A stretch of DNA of 64,000 nucleotides, taken from positions 40,601,030 to 40,665,029 of the forward strand of contig CM020618.1 of NCBI GenBank assembly GCA_009829735.1, in the 5' to 3' direction. Below, one piece after another: positions 62,194 through 64,000 of this stretch. The DNA comes from Pyropia yezoensis (Eukaryota > Rhodophyta > Bangiophyceae > Bangiales > Bangiaceae). The notes under the pieces were generated by a model. The model was not told the DNA's origin, did not search any database, and was given only the letters and a program-made list of their open reading frames with translations. Within the stretch, counting starts at the first letter, position 1. The number at the start of each line of letters is the position of its first letter. Position numbers and translations under genes: made by a program.

Positions 62194-64000
62194 TTTGGTG
62201 GAGCAGCAGGGGACAGGGGTAGACTTTACCTCCGGGTGCACCCGGGTGTAGGGGGCCCTCTGTCTCAGAGGAACGGTGGACTTGGACCGTGTCATACGGA
62301 TCGTTAGCCAACATAGATAGCTCGGACCCCCCGTCGTCCGGGGAGTACACGGGTGACGCACGTACTTCAGTGCCTTTGAATACTGGTGAGACACAGGTGG
62401 GTCTACCTGGGGTCGCAGAGGAACTAGAGGTCCCTCAAGCCAGCAGGAATGGAAGTGCGGGCGGGCAACAGGCCACCCCAACTCAGTCGGGAGTTCATTC
62501 TGGTGACACCCCCGATAATGGTGGGCCGAAGTCTGGCCACCGTGTGGTAAGCTCAACGGGAACGTCCCAAGGGGTGAGGGCTGTCCCCGCGGGTTCCACT
62601 CGGGTTGGAGCCAACTTTGGCTTGGAGCCGTCGCCAACTAGGCTTTCGGAGGACGGCGGACCTCCGTTGGTCGGCGATGGGCTCGCGCCCATGCCCCCGG
62701 TTGAGACCCCTGAGGAACGTGGTTACCCCTCAGGTGGACTCCCGGAGGCGGACCGAGACTCAACTGGAGTCGTCAATCCCCTCCTCGCGGAAACTGTCCG
62801 TCGGGAGGCGACCAATGTGTTGCGGCAGACTTTGCCGGACCTGGTGGTCACGATGACGAATACTATTCTGAATCAGATTGTGGCGAGTTTGCCACATGGC
62901 CTTAATGTCCAGACCGGATTGGGGCTTTCGAGCCCGCAGGCGCAGGAGGAATCCCTCCTCACGCCTATCTCGGGTCGCCCCGAACAGGGGGCGACACCTG
63001 TGACTCCCAACGAGGGAGCCACACCATACTCGGTGGGGCGTACGCCCTTCACGGGGGAGTTTCCCCCGGAAACGCCGGCGGCTACACCAAGCGCGCCGCG
63101 CCAGACCATGGGCACTGAGGGTCCACTTACCCCAGTGCATCAGCGGCTGTTACCTCAACGTGAGGTGCGGCCCAAGATCCAGGTAGCCAACCCGGTCTAC
63201 CAGAGGATCTTTGACTGTGAGACCTACGCCCTTCACAACAGGTCGGTGGCGTATGGTCCTTACCAGGCCCGAGCCACGGGCCGTGCCAAGAAGAATGCAC
63301 TTCACTCTTTTGGGCACAAAGCGGAGTGGGATGGAACTCCCCCCCTCCGTGTCTTTGAGTTCCTACGTCGTTTCACAAAAGCCTGTGACGACAATGCCAT
63401 AAGTGAAGGCATGGCGTTCTATATGCTACAGGAATTCACGAAGGGAGACCTGCGGACAGAACTTATGTCCGTCATGCCCAGCTCCTCAAGTGGAGACGCT
63501 GGGGAGGTGACGTCCTATTTGGAGCTCGTCAACTGGTTGTTGAGAGCCATGGTGGATGAAGCAGCGTTGGCTTCTCAAGTCGAGGAGTTTACGCAAGCCC
63601 ATCAGGAAGAGGCGGAGGACGAGTTGTCCTTTGCGGAGCGAGTTCGTAAGCTCAATAATCTCTGTGGGTTTCTTCATCCACAAGCTGTGGTGAAGAGTCG
63701 GTTTGTGGAGGGACTCCATTGGTCAGTCCGGATGGAGACCCGGGAGCATAACACTGCCCGGGTGACCCTGGCCGAGTGGGCTAGGTTCGCCTACCGCAGA
63801 GGTGAGGCCTACCGCAAGTTGCGGGAGGAACAACGCCAGGAGCGTCAGGCCGAGTTGGCCAAGGAAGGTGAGGAGGCGCGCCAGGCCAGAGAGTTGAGAG
63901 AGGCACGTCGAATCCGCAAGGAAAGGGTGGTAGCTGCCGTGGGAACTTCCCAGGGTATCTCTTCGTCTTCGGAGTCGGGGAGACCCCTCCGGGAACTGAC
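62194..64000 (+). mobile_element. chromovirus copy 2, leader and gag, continues past window
   Basis: Primer-binding site region from 62196, identical in sequence to copy 1, then gag homologous to 28542-30488 throughout. Orientation is opposite to copy 1. Confidence 0.9.
62313..63980 (+). pseudogene. chromovirus gag, copy 2: start codon lost
   Basis: Aligns codon by codon with the copy-1 gag. The copy-1 start ATG (followed by Ala-Ser) is ATA at 62313-62315, so the next usable Met is more than 120 codons downstream. The frame otherwise appears open through the gag core (FGHKAEWDGTPPLRVFEFLR, SRFVEGLHWSVRMETREHN). Close to the window end, around 63970, one base is missing relative to copy 1, which shifts the frame before the zinc knuckle. 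It therefore looks inactive. Confidence 0.75.

Noticed and set aside
1..64000. CRISPR arrays or bacterial operons
   Set aside because: The many tandem repeats have no spacer structure, and introns, LTR elements with TATA-like signals and eukaryote-specific proteins (APC11, PYROXD1) exclude a prokaryotic source.

Overview
This is eukaryotic nuclear DNA of very high GC content. Host genes are mostly intron-poor and their products are rich in Ala, Gly and Pro. They carry long G or C homopolymers and are interspersed with degenerate and fairly intact LTR retrotransposons. Recognisable host proteins are a MogA-type molybdopterin adenylyltransferase, PYROXD1, a VOC/glyoxalase-like protein, the APC11 RING subunit, a two-finger C2H2 protein and a TPR protein. 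GC content, sparse introns, Ala/Gly-rich proteins and mixed Ty1/copia and Ty3/gypsy elements fit a bangiophyte red alga (Porphyra/Pyropia type). That placement is inference; another GC-rich alga is possible.

Layout. 1-15 kb: host genes, namely a 3' fragment of an alpha-solenoid protein (+), then MogA-like, PYROXD1, VOC, APC11 and a C2H2 protein, all on the minus strand. 15.1-19.3 kb: a lower-GC stretch without recognisable genes, holding a 690-bp terminal-inverted-repeat element. 19.3-31.1 kb: a retroelement cluster, with a copia RT/RNase H tail and LTR, then a copia gag-PR-IN part sharing that LTR, then a minus-strand chromovirus (Ty3/gypsy with chromodomain) that has a long antisense ORF at its 3' side. 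31-38.5 kb: a SET-domain ORF interrupted by one TAG, an unrecognised zinc-finger-like frame, and an intact 417-aa Cys-rich orphan. 38.5-46.5 kb: a large probable secreted protein, a CxxC/HxH protein, GC-rich minisatellite with a fold-back repeat, and an Ala-rich plus-strand gene. 46.5-50.5 kb: minisatellites, a tRNA-SINE-like piece and an intact IS630/Tc1-like DDE transposase gene. 50.7-57.2 kb: low-complexity minus-strand coding regions with TPR-like segments. 57.2-64 kb: palindromes and tandem duplications, a third LTR element of copia domain order, and a second chromovirus copy inserted into it that runs off the window.

Several conserved host genes (MogA, PYROXD1, APC11, C2H2) change reading frame exactly at long G/C homopolymers, one of them 36 nt. 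This most likely reflects uncertain homopolymer length in the assembly, so coordinates are given for whole loci rather than single open frames. Most of the large Pro/Arg-rich or Ala/Gly-rich open frames in this DNA are shadows of GC-rich composition and were left out.
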